Origin: Brienomyrus brachyistius
Lineage: Eukaryota; Chordata; Actinopteri; Osteoglossiformes; Mormyridae
Length of the DNA stretch: 64,000 bases
Reading direction: 5' to 3'
Assembly (NCBI RefSeq): GCF_023856365.1
Contig: NC_064554.1
Span: forward strand, 9,105,001 to 9,169,000
Shown: piece after piece, positions 11,591 to 24,109 of the stretch
How positions within the stretch are numbered: the stretch's first letter is position 1
Layout: the number at the start of each line of letters is the position of its first letter
Notes under the pieces: generated by a model
Told to the model about the DNA's origin: nothing
Databases searched by the model: none
Seen by the model: the letters and a program-made list of their open reading frames with translations, nothing else
Translations under genes and position numbers: made by a program

Positions 11591-13110
11591 AATTATACAA
11601 AGCTCCAAAAAATTAAATGAACACTTTTTAATCAGAGTATAACATCAAGTCACACTTCTGTGATATTGATCTGGTCAGTTAAGTTACAGAGGGGGTTGTT
11701 AACCAGTTTCAGCTGCTTTGGTGTTAATGAAATTAACAGGTGCACTAGAAGGGCAACAATGAGACGACCCCAAAAACTGGAATGGTTGAACAGGTGCAGG
11801 CCACTGACATTTTCCCTCCTCATCTTTTCTGACTTTTTTCCAATAGTTTTGCATTTGGTGACGGTCATGGTCACTGCTGGTAGCATGGGGCGATACCTGG
11901 ACCCTACAGATGTTGCACAGGTAGTTCAACTCCTCCAGGATGGCACATCAATACGTGCCATTGCCAGAAGGTTTGCTGTGTCTCCCAGCACAGTCTCAAG
12001 GGCATGGAGGAGATTCCGGGAAACAGGCAGTTACTCTAGGAGAGTTCAACAGGGTCATAGAAGGTCCTTAACCCATCGGTAGGACCAGTATCTACTCCTT
12101 TGTGCAAGGAACAGAATGAGCACTGCCAGAGCCCTACAAAATGACCTCCAGCAGGCAACTGGTACGATGGATGGTTAGATACAATCTATCCATTTTCCAA
12201 ACCGCTTATCCTACTGGGTCGCGGGGGGGTCCAGAGCCCATCCCGGAAACAATGGGCACGAGGCAGGGAACAACCCAGGATGGGGGGCCAGCCCATCGCA
12301 GGGCACACTCACACACCATTCACTCACACATGGACTTGCTAAATTGCCCGTAGGAGTGCAATTAGCCTCAGCATGTTTTTGGACTATGGGGGGAAAACCG
12401 GAGTACCCGGAGGAAACCCCACGATGACAACATGCAAACTCCACACACATGTAACCCTGGCGGAGACTTGAACCCGGGTCCCAGAGGTGTGAGGCAACAG
12501 TGCTAACCACTGCACCACCATGCTGCCCCCTGTGTCTAACCAAACAATCAGAAATAGACATGAGGGTGGACTGAGGGCCCGATGTTCTTTAGTGGGCCCT
12601 GTGATCACTGCCCAGCACCATGGAGCTCAACTGGCATGTGTCATATAAATACCAGAATTGACAGGTCATTGGCGCCCTGTGCTTTTCACAGATGAGAGCA
12701 GGTTCACCCTAAGCACATGTGACAGATGTGAAAGGGTCTGGAGAAGCCATGGAGAATGTTATGCTGCCTGTAACATTGTTCTGCACGACTGGTTTGGAGG
12801 TGGGTCAGTGAAGATCTGGGAAGGCATATTCATGCAGGGACGCACAGACCTGCACATGCTAGACAACGATCCCTTGACTGCCATTAAGTATTGGAATGAA
12901 ATCCTTGGACCCACTGTCAGACCCTACGCTGGTGCCGTGGGTCCTGGGTTCCTCCTGGTGCACAACAATGCCCACCATCATGTGGCGAGAGTATGCAGGC
13001 AGTTCCTGGAGAATGACGGAATTGATACCATTGACTGGCCCCCATGCTCACCTGACCCAAATCCAACACACCACTTCTGGGACTGTCATTTTTACTATTT
13101 TTAGCATGTT
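11591..13110 (+). mobile_element. Tc1-like transposon split by a SINE
   Basis: A Tc1-family element reads on the plus strand. The start near 11600 ('aaaaaattaaatgaacac') fits a Tc1 terminus. From 11886 the frame MGRYLDPTDVAQVVQLLQDG ... SPSTVSRAWRRFRETGSYSR is the N-terminal helix-turn-helix. It ends at a stop near 12080. A SINE interrupts the gene at about 12185-12535. The DDE-domain part resumes at 12658-13070: VLFTDESRF, FGGGSVKIW, a degenerate VHNNAHHHVARVCRQFL in place of the usual DNA/N-x2-H block, and WPPCSPDPNPTHHFWD, where the final Glu of the usual NPIEHLWD is His. The catalytic residues are therefore damaged, and the right terminus is not clear. It is an inactive element. Confidence 0.8.
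12183..12537 (-). mobile_element. tRNA-derived SINE, near full length
   Basis: Read on the minus strand the element begins near 12537 with a tRNA-like head: A-box-like TGGTGCAGTGGTTAGCAC and B-box-like GGTTCAAGTCTC, as needed for RNA polymerase III. A body follows with 'tgtttttggact'-type words, and the tail ends in 'aaaatggata'/'ggatgg' words at 12183-12200. It is inserted in the Tc1 element at 11591-13110. The same family appears at 18286, 42659 and, older, near 11460, 43745, 50113 and 55921. Confidence 0.8.
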
Positions 13111-15389
13111 TCAACAGTAAAGTCAAATGGTGTACTGAAATAATTAAATAAAAACAATTGCAGTAATTATTAACTTCAGTCTAAACATAGAAATCCTATT
13201 GAATTTTTAAGATTTGTCTTTTTTGTTAATAATGCTCTAATGTTTAACAAATGTTTTAATAAACTGAAATGTTAATGAGAATTTCAGATTTGTGTGTATT
13301 GGGGAGGGGGTGAATTGTTGGGGTAAATGACTAACTTGAAAATATTTGCTTATCAATAAATTTATCATTAGATCAATCGAAAATTTTGTTCGATTAATCG
13401 AATAAGCGAAAACATTATCGCCAGATTAATCGTTTGGGACAGCACTAGTATATATATGTACTAATTAACATCTGGATTCCTGTTGGTTGTTTGTATGGAT
13501 TACATCATACATAAACTATCGAAATCCACGTTCCCTGACAACTATCTACCTAAGTCCATTTAAAACAAACCGTTCACTAACTGCTATGTAAAGACAGGTT
13601 TCTGTTTGTGGTGGTAAGGGTGTCTCATTACATTGTTTTAGTTTAATTCTGTAAAGTAGCTTCAGAGAAAATACATTTTTCACACTGCTGAAGTATTGGT
13701 TTTTGGGAGATGGGTTTTGTATACTTGACAGTGATGATTTTCAGCCACCAACTAACAGCATGCCAACAGACTAAATGACAGGTCAAGATTAAACCCTCCC
13801 AATTATTTAGAACCTCACAGTTTGAGAACCACTAGCTGGTACAATGTTCTTAGGAATTTTGAAAAAGATCCATGGGGTACTTTTAGATTTACCTTCAAGT
13901 GTCTTCTGTGACCAGCCTTTCAATCCTTTGGTGCCACCTAGTGCTACTGCTTCAATTTTGGTCAAAACGAAATCAGGTGTAGATCTTATCCACAAAATGC
14001 TTTCTATGAAGTTGCAATAAGATCAAATCAAAGACCATGAAATACCTTTTTAACTTATGATCACAGAATCAAGCATCTTCAGGAGTGCCTTCATCTCTGG
14101 TGTTGATAACTTTGAATATTAATAAAGTTTAAATGTCGTTCGGCCAATACTAATACATCATGAATCTTTAAGGCTAACATTAGTCTTTACTGAACTAGCC
14201 AGTTAGCTGATTTTACTTAGCTTGCTTGACCACTACAACCGTAGCGAGCAAAAAGAACGAGTTTTTGTGCTTCAAGAGAGGGGCATTTCCCAAAACGTTG
14301 CAGCACAAAGATCATCAGCAGTGTTTTATGAATATTAATGAGCATTTCCTTGCCATCCTACATTTTAGAAAATTGCATGCCAGTGCTGGTACTTAGCATG
14401 TCTGCCCGCAGGATACAACACAGATGGAGGATTCTGCTCCCCCCGACAAATTGATTAGATCCGATTCTGAGGTTACAGATTGATGCTACATTCATCATGA
14501 TGCATCTTTATTTCCTCTAGCACCAGTGCTCCTTACTGAAATTTTCAGGAGCGTCATTAAAATAAAAAACTTTATGCAAGCCGCTTAAATAGACATTTAA
14601 TGTAATGTTCATATTTTTTCCATCTTAACTGTATAAATGCTAAGAAATACTTTGATAATGTACAATTTACAGCATAGCTAACTCATCTTCTGACTGCCTT
14701 TTTTTTTTAACCAAGTTAGTAAACTGCTTAGAAAGGATCAGTTAAATGATTAATTTATATGGAAATAGATTTAAGTCTAAAGTGATCATATGCAAAAAAA
14801 ATGAACTGCAAATCCAAAAACAAATTTGTCTATATTAAAGTTGAATTATAGACAAAGATGCTTGCACATCCATAGTCAGGGTTGCAAAACGTATACCTGA
14901 GCCTGCTGCCTAAGCAACACGAGTACAATCGTCATTTTACTATTACAAATTGTAACTGACGAATTCACGACGTTCAACAAGGCTCCAGATGGCGACTAAA
15001 ATGACCACCAGTGTGACTAGATTTTTTATTTTGCGATTAGTTTTTGACGGCTGCCTCTCACAATCAAAGAATATGCATTTTAGATTAAAAAGGCAAGAAA
15101 AGGGGCAGCCTTTAGTTATGTGCGCACTCAACCCTCATCTACCTTTCCTGCTACATTATCACATGATTAAAGTGTGGATCGATCCAGAGAAATGTTGACA
15201 GATTGGGTGGGTTCTGTCACATCGTTGTGTTGGAAACTCTTCACACTGACTGGCAGCCGGCTGCAGAGACTATGGAGCCCCGGAAGGGGCCTGGGGGGTG
15301 TGAGGGGGATATCGATGGCTGGGGAAAAAAAATGGACTCTCAAAAAGGTGAGAGATTTTTGTGAAACACTGAAAAATATTCCAAACAGT
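13111..15389. other. No gene; one hAT-like end
   Basis: At 13370-13447 repeated 'atcga'/'gattaatcg' words end in 'cgtttgggacagcacta', resembling a hAT-type terminus. I found no convincing partner end. Elsewhere the sequence is AT-rich with no supported gene. Confidence 0.35.
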
Positions 15390-15625
15390 GAAAGATATTA
15401 CAGCCGGATAACTGCATATAAAGTTAACTTTACTGCGGTGTTGTTAAGGTTTAAACTCGGGCCCGCTTTATAGAATATTTCAGTATAAATCCACATTTCT
15501 CCAGATATATTATCAAGCAAGAATACCAGGGAGGTATACCCAAAACTGGATTTGGGTTTAAACCCTGACTATGACACCGTGGTAAAGTTACCTTTATATT
15601 CAGTTTTCCGGCTGTAATATCTTTC
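15390..15625. mobile_element. Fold-back element with ~72-bp arms
   Basis: The left arm starts with 'gaaagatattacagccgg' at 15390. The right arm ends with its exact complement 'ccggctgtaatatctttc' at 15625. The arms continue inward with high similarity for about 72 bases (to about 15462 and from about 15553), around a central spacer of roughly 90 bases. The spacer and arms carry no conserved coding sequence. The structure fits a fold-back MITE; the family is not identified. Confidence 0.7.
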
Positions 15626-17580
15626 AACAAAAGCAAGCAACACTCGTTGGTTTTCCAGATTTCTTTATGGGCAAATTTAAATATTTCAATGTTTGTGTAT
15701 ACACTTCACGTTCAATAGCCCAGCTGTCTTGTTGCATGTTGCATATTTCTGTGTCATTTATCATTATTGTTATTATTCATATGAATGCAGAAGTTAAGAA
15801 TAGGCAGATCAGATAGCTCAGGAGAAAGAAATGGCAGTTTTTTGTCTGGTGCCATGTTCAATATGTGATTACGAGTCACAGCTCACTACTAAACTTTACT
15901 ACTATGTTGACAAATTACTAATTATGTGATCAAAAAAAATCTCACTGTTATTTCTGATTTGCAATTCATTTTTTACGAACAATTACTCTAGACATAAATC
16001 ATCCTTCAGGCCAGCCCCCTCAGCAACTGGAGCTCTCCATTTAGCTTGCACTCATCGGAACTAAATGACTAGAACTAGATTTATTCGTCAAAATCCACTG
16101 GCAACATAATGTTCCTCGCGTAACTAGTGGTTCGTAAATGAAATGCTGAAAAATGTGAACTGAAATTCATAATGGCAACCTGAGCATCAGACTCAGATTA
16201 GGATTCGTAAATGTAAAATGAGGATTGCACACGTAAAACTTAAGCGGTAAGCACAGGCACACATTTGGAACTCTGAATATGAATTTGCATGTCATAAAAA
16301 TACGATGACATTTAAGTACGATTACTTTAGACAAGTAATCATACAAATTTATATTACTACATACATTGCAAATTGGTTAGTGTGTAAACAAAAAAATGTA
16401 AATATAAATTGTATATCATGGTTCATGATTGATGCAATTGTGATGACATCTCAACCAAACTACCAACCCCTAAGTCTGACATAACACATGCAAAGTGTAT
16501 GCGTGATTGCTTAAGTTATGGGCAAATTGGGTACTCCAGTTCACTTAAACAACATGTTTTTGGAGTGTGAGAGGGAATTGTGGCCTGTACTACGACTGTT
16601 ACTGGCTTAACGAGGCAACTTTGTGAGTAACCCGTACTACAAAGGTGGGTAGGTTTTACTCATCCCACATTCACCAACTTTTACAACTTCTAGACGTACT
16701 GGATATATCACCAGGAAAAGTTAAATGTGTTTTACCTAAATGCTATGAATTCTTGGTGGTCTAAAAGTATACTTAAGGATTTATTGCACATTCTACTTGC
16801 AGAATCTTTCCCAACCAATGAGATGGTAAATTTCTTCTGGGTATGCCTTAATGTCCATGCTTGAAAATGTCTATTTCTAAATGTATATTGAAATATTTAA
16901 ATTCCACTTATTTCTCTTTTGCACTTTTACCGAAATTTGTAACATAATGGTAAGAACTGTAACAGATACACTAATGGCAAACATGGAAGGCTGAAGGGAC
17001 ATTCTGTTTGTGAGTGCGGGAAAATGTAAGTTTTGGAATGGCCCAGCATGGTCATAGACTCTTACGCAAAAAGACTGAATGCTGTAATTAAATCAAAAAT
17101 CAAAAAGTGTTTCAACAAAAGTATTTGTTTAAAGATGAGCACTTAAAAAAATGTACATCAAGCTGGTTGTATATTTTGCCTCCTAAGTTTGTTTTTCAAT
17201 TGAGTTATACAGGTCAAACTAAAGGTGGGAAAAGTTTTGAAGTGGTGTGGAATTATTTTACATCACATAAACCTGGCATTTTAACAGGGATGTGTACTTT
17301 TTCTATCTACTGTAGGTGTTCATTAGACATCATGGGCTTAAGAAAATTTAAACAGAAGAAAACACTATGACTGGGCCGCACTAACATGGATTAAATAATC
17401 CTGGTTTAGACTTAATATAGGGTAAGTAAACCTTGGTTTCAACTGTATGTTAATCTTAAATTTTAACCCTGAATTAGTTAAAACTGATTTAAATTGGATT
17501 AATTTAGGTTCAGTGTCCACTATGATGGATTCCAACGAAATGTAAACAAATTTATGATGTATCCTAGGCTAAATAAATAT
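15626..17580. other. No gene recognised
   Basis: This is AT-rich sequence without a supported gene. At 17370-17540 several 'ggattaa', 'ggtttaga' and 'aaccttggttt' words recur on both strands, which may be a degraded inverted-repeat element. Confidence 0.35.
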
Positions 17581-18453
17581 CAGTGTTTCCCCTACTATTA
17601 TATTAAGGGGGGCTCCCCGCCCACCCAACAGCACCTCCCGCCCCCCCTTGAAGGTCAAATTAATTTCGTTTCATTATATTTTCTATATAGCGCCAGATCA
17701 CAACAGAAGTCACTATAGAACATCTTTCCTATAGAACAGGTCTATATGTTGTCCTTTTACTAAATAAACTAAATAGCCTTTTGTTATTTATCTTATTCAC
17801 ACAACAGCTTGTTATTTTTGTCTCTACACGGTCGCGCATTTACAATTCTCCTCAGCTCTATGTATTGCGCATGGCGGAGTTCCACCCTGACGCGCATGCA
17901 CAGACATGTGCGCACACACTCCCACCAGCGAACAGAGACCGCACGTCAGAAAATATGTCGCGTCAACCACCTGAAAAGCAGAAAAAAAATATGTGCATTT
18001 TTAAAATGCTCCCAGGGTGGTCGATAATTATCATAAAAAGAAATGTTCCAATGTTTAGTTCAGTTCTTATAGATGGTTTACTTATTTTAGTTTTATCGTA
18101 TTTATCTTATGTCATATATGCATATACTTTATACTTTTTATTATACTGCATTAAGACGAGAGAGGAACAGTATTGCCCTCGTATGTTATGAACATAAAGG
18201 GAATTGACAATAAAAGCTCATTTGACTGATTTTGATTATACCGATTGAAGAAAAAGAAAAAAAAAAAAACAAAAAACACATGAGCATCATGAGCCTCGTG
18301 CCCATTGCTTCCGGGATAGGCTCCGGACCCCCCGCGACCCAGTAGGATAAGCGGCTTGGAAAATGGATGGATGAATGGATGAGCATCATGAATCCTGTCG
18401 GTGACCGGCTGCCCCCCCATTCCACAAAAGCTGGAAACCTAGGGGAAACACTG
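17581..18453. mobile_element. hAT-like element with nested SINE
   Basis: The termini are inverted: left 'cagtgtttcccctac' at 17581 and right 'taggggaaacactg' ending at 18453. The first is the familiar 'CAGTGTTTCCCC' hAT-type end. The interior has a GC-richer patch at 17870-17990 with an open frame that includes MSRQPPEKQKK, possibly the start of a transposase, but no catalytic domain. I could not find a convincing 8-bp target duplication. A 5'-truncated SINE lies inside at 18286-18378. Confidence 0.65.
18286..18378 (+). mobile_element. 5'-truncated SINE with target duplication
   Basis: Only the 3' part of the SINE is present, from 'cctcgtgcccattgcttccg' to the 'aaaatggatggatgaatgg' tail. It is flanked by direct repeats 'atgagcatcatga' before (about 18280) and after (about 18378). 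This is a clean target-site duplication for LINE-type retroposition with premature stopping of reverse transcription. Confidence 0.8.
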
Positions 18454-19089
18454 AATATGGCCCTAAAGTTAACGCAAATGTCTCATGGACTTTTAAAAAA
18501 CAGAAGCTGCTACTTTTACCACACTTTTGGTTTGAGTCACGCTGATTTATTTTCACTTTTTACACACAACTTGGACATTAATTGAACACCACTCCTGTCA
18601 ATTTTGGAAAACGTTCCCCATTCTCACCACCTAGGTTAGTAATCAAAATAAGCATGAGACACCAAAAAGTACATAGGTTAAACTGACTGGCATGAAACAC
18701 ATTTCATATAAACCTACACCACCATACCAAAACAGCGGAGGATAAAAAAAAAAGTAGTTTTGTTAATTATTGGAGTGAACGATTGCAATCATCACTGGAT
18801 ACAGCACTTTATTTATATTTTACTTATGACGTGTGTGACATGTTCATGATTCTTATGGGCCAGGAGAGTATTTGCCACTTTTTTCCTCTCTGGCAGTAAC
18901 CTGCTGCGAGACAGTTTTTCGGCCTCCCAAGAGCAACTTTGCTTTATTTTAGTTTTACATGGTTCAGTAGGAAGTTATTCTCTGGTAATCAACAGCCAAT
19001 CTGGCTTTTAAAAGTTTCATTTTAAAGGTTTTAAAACTCTGGCCCTATCTGATAATTAGAAAGTTAAGTGAACACTTCCGTTAAAACTG

Positions 19090-20694
19090 AAGTCTTTTAT
19101 TGTACTTGGCACTTCATTATATTAACTATACACTATACTACGCTATAAGTAAACTAAAAGTTAAATACCGTATATAAAATATACTGGGCTGGGAGTAAGG
19201 AATGGGGTCATAATGAGTTAATCATGGGGCCAGCTCAGTGTTCTGTTTGCAGAATGTTTACTATTTTGGATGCTTGTGTCCAGTCGAACTTCATCTGTGA
19301 GCAATGTGTGGACTCACTCACTCAATAGTGGACTCACTCATGGTCAAGGTTCATGACCTTGAGGAGCAACTGGCTCTCATCTGACAAAACATGGAGTTAG
19401 AAGCGATAGTTAATATGCCTTTTAGGGAGATAGTGTGTATACCGCAAGTGGGGGGGGGGGGGGGGGGGGGGGGGGGGGAGTATGAAAAACAGAGGTCAAG
19501 AGAGCTGGGTGACTGAAGGTCATAAACGTAAGAAAGGGTGTAAACATTTAATAGACGCGGCATCACCAGAACTGTGTGAAATCGCTTTCAGGTGCTTTCA
19601 GCTTTAGAGCCAGAATAGACTGGGGAGGCAGGTGGGCCCTTGGGCATCGAGGAGTCCCCTCCCCCCAGGAAGAGGGAGGTTTAGTGGGGGATTCAGTTAT
19701 TAGAGGTGCAGACAGTTATGTGTGTACACGTGACAGAGGGTGTCATATGATGTCTTGCCCGCCTGGTGCCCAGGCAGGGGACCATCCTGGAGTCTAAGGA
19801 TGACATTAAAACTGGTTAAATTTGCAGACGACACCAAGGTGGGTGGTGTAGCAGATACTGAACTAGCAGAACAGAGGCTTCAGTGGGATCGTGATTGAAT
19901 TTGTGACTGGGCTGATACCTGGCAGATGAAATTTTATGTAGACAAATGCAAGTTAATCCATGCATGGAGTAGAAATATGAAGTACAGATATTTTATGGGT
20001 TCCACTGAAATAAAGGTAGCTGATTATGAGAAAGACCTCGGTGTGTATGTTGATGCTTCCATGTCCCACTCTCGCCAGTGTGGGGAAGCAATAAAAAAGG
20101 CCAATAGGATGTTGGGTTACATCTATTGGTGTGTGGAGTTTAAGTTAAGGGAGGTGATGCTACGATTATACAATTCCTTGGTAAGACCCCACCTAGAATG
20201 TTGTGTGCAGGTTTGGTCACCATTCCTTAAAAAGGACATTGCTGCCTTGGAAAGGGTTCAACATAGGGCTACAATAATGATTCCTGATCTTAGAGGAATG
20301 TCTTATGAGGAGAGGTTAGCTGAGCTGAATCTGTTTAGCCTCGAGCAAAGGAGGATAAGGAGGGACATGATCCAGGTATATAAGATTCTAACAGGTCTGG
20401 ATATTGTTCAGCTAAACAGTCTGCCTTCAGTATTAAAGATATACAAAAACCTGTGGCCAAAGGTAGAAATTAGCGGGAGCACATTTTAAACTGGATTTCA
20501 GAAAGAACTTTACACAGTGGACACGTAGTTAGAGTATGGAATAGTCTTCCTGTTAGTGTAGTGCATGCTAAAACCTTGAGTTCCTTTAAATGAGAGCTAG
20601 ATAACATTTTAACAAGTCTGAGCTACCGAGTTCTCCCCAAACAAGCTTGTTGGATGAATGGTCTCCTCTCGTTTGTAAATTTCTTATGTTCTTA
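19090..20694 (+). mobile_element. CR1-like LINE, deletion copy 1
   Basis: The 5' part (about 19200-19800) matches an ORF1 remnant with a cysteine-rich start (CSVCRMF-like, ...FICEQC) and the SGNH-esterase first block GDSVIRGADSYV (19688 onward). Near 19795 this is fused to reverse-transcriptase sequence: VKFADDTKVGG (catalytic Asp-Asp, about 19814), then MKFYVDKCKLIHAW, and a C-terminal part to 20489 (LVRPHLECCVQVWSPFLKKD, GMSYEERLAELNLFSLEQRR). The endonuclease and the reverse-transcriptase fingers are gone. The 3' end is 'aaatttcttatgttctta'. It is a dead copy of the same family as 30313-31825. Confidence 0.8.
19450..19478. repeat. G homopolymer tract (29 G)
   Basis: An unbroken run of about 29 G residues lies inside the CR1-like copy. 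Such runs can form G-quadruplexes and are prone to length error in sequencing. Confidence 0.9.
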
Positions 20695-21050
20695 AAGTCC
20701 AACACTTTTTTTGGTAAATAGTCTTCATTTTTATTTCAGTTCACAATTTTTTGTGTCCATTTTCATTGCAGTTTTAGTTTATGATAACACTGGTCCTAAC
20801 AAGCCCAAAGCACACACACACACACCGGTACCGTCAATCAACATAGAACAAGAACAGATTGTAGCCTAAACAGTTTCTGAAACAATTATTCAATGGACAG
20901 TCTAAGGTAGAAGGCAGACAACTGTATGGCTTTAATATACAAGGACAAAGGATATAAAAAAGCTCTCCATACTAATAGCAACTTAATAAACATGAACAGA
21001 CAATGCTTATAGTGGTTTTGATTATTCTGGCAGTCCAGAATAGCACCAGT
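20695..21050. other. No gene; short (CA)n
   Basis: It contains a short CA run (about 20812-20825) and AT-rich sequence. It would be the 3' side of the BED-type exon at 21.1 kb. Confidence 0.4.
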
Positions 21051-21051
21051 G

Positions 21052-24000
21052 TGTTTTCTCTTCAGGTGCTTGTGTACAGCACTAGTGCCACTGCGGTATG
21101 CCATCAAAATCTTGCACAAACTATCATTTTCTTTTGCGATAATTTGAACTGCTCTCATAATTATGTAGTGAAATTAAAAGAACATATTTGTTATAATGAA
21201 TGCAAGTATGTTAGAAATCAAAAAGGTTTCCTTTACATAATAAAAAAAGAAGCAATTTAAAATATTGATGTTGACACACCTTCAGTGTCAACGTCATCAA
21301 CGACGTCAACTAATTGTGGTAGACCTAAAAATAAGGCAATCCAAAGAGGCGAAAGTTTTACCTAGGAAGCACCGTCAACAATAGTCAAACAATATCTCAA
21401 GAGTGGATCAGACAGAAAGAAACTAATAGTGCCAGAGTTTGTGGAGGTCGCTTTTTGTGAACGATAAGAATAATGCCAAAAATGCTACTGTTTCCATGTG
21501 CTTGGTTCCATAAATAACATTACTGATCTTTGGTGAACATCGATTTTTTGTGTTAGCATGTTAATACTGATATAACTCATAATCCCCATTCTACTACATG
21601 AAATTGTCCGCTTTCAAAAACATGACATGGAGACTTCCAAAAGGGCCATTCTTAATCTTCCACATTAGACAAACCAGCCACTGTATATAAGAGAGACAAC
21701 ACTAACTGGGTATAACCAATAAACGTAGGACACAGCAGTGTGAAGAGTCTGACAATATCACAGACATTAAGAGATGAAAGCAAAGAGAAATCTCCCAAAA
21801 CAGGCCCCGCAATCAAATGAAAGCAAAACATCCAGGAAGAAAAACAAAATAAATCAAGAATTTACCTTTAAAACATTCATTTGTGCGAGATCAAACCAGA
21901 TTTGTTGTAATAACAAGTATAGCACTGTAAAGTTAAAATTACAGCACAGAGCAACAGAGTTGCTTAACGTTACCATCACATCACAAAAATACATACGAGT
22001 ACATAACAAAAATCAATAAATTAGATTTGTACTTACCTGCGAATACACCAAAATATTTAATCCACACTTTTTGTGCCACGGTGTTTGTATCCAGGCAGAA
22101 ATAAATTAAACCTCCAGACCTTTAGTTTTTTGCGTTTGTTTCGGTATTACCATGACATTTGAAAAACCAGCCAACTGATGATACTAATAAATGAGGGTGG
22201 GCTTACAACCATTTCGCTTTCAGTGTGCATGGGTCACATGCAGTGATGTGCATTTTGTATTTACATCACGCGATTTTATTTTCCAGTTATTTCTTATTTG
22301 TGATGATTAAATACTACATTACTTGCTTGCATTAACATGCTCAGTGTACTCTACTACCATGGCAATGCACAAGACAGCAGCGTGAAGCAACTGCGCAATA
22401 TACTGCAACCCTCCTATCATAGGCCTAGATTTACATTCTAACCCACAAAGGCCAAACAATTTTTAACAGGTAATCATGAGTTCAACTAATGCATCCCCAA
22501 TGGCTCTTTAAGACTTGCTACTCATTCCAGATACACAGTATTTATCAATTCCATCCCCTCGAATAAAAAAAAAAATCCCTTATAATTTCCTAAAAATGGA
22601 GAAAAACTTTTCACAATAACCTAACTCTAGATTCATGACAGTTAATAGTGTATACAATTCTTTTGCTAGAGCCTCTATTTTTATTGTTTGTGCATAGACT
22701 TGGCAAGCTACAGGTACCTTTAACATATTTTTTGCTTAACATTCTCACTTTTATTGTTCATCAATAAACCAGGACTGTGTCGTTAAACATAAGCAGTATC
22801 AAGTGGTAGAATACGTTAACAACAAACCATTGCAGATACATTGAACCTGCTGTTCGATAAACACAGATGTGATTAGATGTCCCGTTATACTATGCTATGT
22901 TCTTTTTGCTACGTGCTGTATTTCCCAGAGAAAACTAAAATATTTGGCGGGACCTATTTAAGTGTGAGAGCAGAGCCCCAGTAACGTACATGAACTGCAC
23001 GTACAGGTACGCTACAAAACCACACCCTTCACATAGGCTGCTTACAAAAAAAGGGCCACAAAACCAATTACCATACATCAAGATGTGATGCATTTTCATT
23101 AGACTCTACTTGTGTTATTGTATACAGTAATAAACAGATGGCGTGAAAGTAGAGAAAATTTTACATCCAACTTGTTTCAGCAGGCTACAACTTATCTGGA
23201 AACGGAGAACTGGACCTGAAAGGATGCCTTTCGGTCGAGCCGGATTCAGAATGCACTCTGGATAACAGCCAGTCGTCGTGCAATTAACCGATTTCATTTG
23301 GCGATTTTAATTTTATGGACACGCGTTTTATGTAGTTGATAACCACAAATCGTACTTCAGTTAAAAATGCATCATGCATCGTCAGCGCAATACACTTCAA
23401 AAAATCAATTGGCCTTACTACCTATCAGTGGTAAACACATAAAAGAATGAGACATACGGAAGAAAATCTCAAATTCTTCTCCTATATGTAAATTGTTAAA
23501 ATTACCTAAAAAACAGCTAACAAGCAGGGTGTTTTTAAGCGCATTTAAACCCACACGTCACGCAAATTAGCTAGCTAGCTAACACGTTCCGTATCAAAGC
23601 AACATCCCCAGATGCATGACGATGGTCGGTAAATTTCCCACTGACTAGTTTATAAAAAAATATACGAGTAAAAATGCAATACAAGAAACAAGACCCCCCC
23701 TAGTCTCTGATTACATCTGAGCAAACATAAATGAATAAAAATGCAAATGTAGTAATGCAAAAATGTAGTAGCCATCTTGCCTGCCGCTAACGTTATTGCC
23801 AACTCGGCTAAAAAGCTACAAATTAAAAAGTTATAGAGCGGACTGCTGCACTTTTTGACTCAGCAGTTAGCGAACTATTTCGGTAGGTTAGGTAGGTGCA
23901 CACATCGCTTGCTAACACAGTATCGTCATATTGTCGAAACAAAAGCGAGTTTGTTAACCAGATATCAAACAGCTAAACCCGCGATGGGCAACCCACATAC

Positions 24001-24109
24001 ATGCATACATTCATAAATATCATTTAGATGTGCAGAAAGAGAAAATAAACAAAATAAGTAGAATTCCGGCGGTCCGGCGGGCTAGCTACCTGCTGGCGTC
24101 CCGATTCAT
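21052..24109 (-). CDS. Possible BED-finger gene, three exons (degenerate)
   Basis: Three minus-strand segments join with matching phases. Exon 1 is 24090-24109 (ATG AAT CGG GAC GCC AGC AG, donor GTAGCT). Exon 2 is 22037-22119 (acceptor AAAG, donor CAG/GTAAGT). Exon 3 starts at 21148 (acceptor GAGCAG). The product reads MNRDASRSGGLIYFCLDTNT, then VAQKVWIKYFGVFA, then IIAKENDSLCKILMAYRSGT and SAVHKHLKRKHTG. This follows the order of a ZBED/hAT BED finger: aromatic KVW-KYFG, Cys pair, His pair. The second Cys is Leu and about three residues are missing between the Cys and His pairs, so zinc binding is doubtful. Exon 3 may stop about 54 residues later, or use a weak phase-1 donor (ACT G/GTGCTA) to join a further exon, conceivably the eight-finger exon at 6273. 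The calls are inferred from phase and motif, not from a transcript. Confidence 0.4.
22120..23560. other. Intron-like, no gene
   Basis: This would be intron 1 of the proposed BED-type gene. It is AT-rich, with no recognised element. Confidence 0.35.

Noticed and set aside
12480..12537. tRNA gene
   Set aside because: The A- and B-box-like sequence belongs to the head of a SINE and does not fold as a full tRNA.
12211..12608. Open frames over the SINE
   Set aside because: They derive from SINE sequence and show no domain.
13807..13995. 62-residue minus-strand frame with GGTKGLKGWSQKTL
   Set aside because: No family recognised, no splice context, and adjacent sequence is AT-rich and unstructured.
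21270..21460. Plus-strand Thr/Ser-rich coding-looking stretch near the BED exon
   Set aside because: Stops interrupt every frame, and the strand is opposite to the BED segments.
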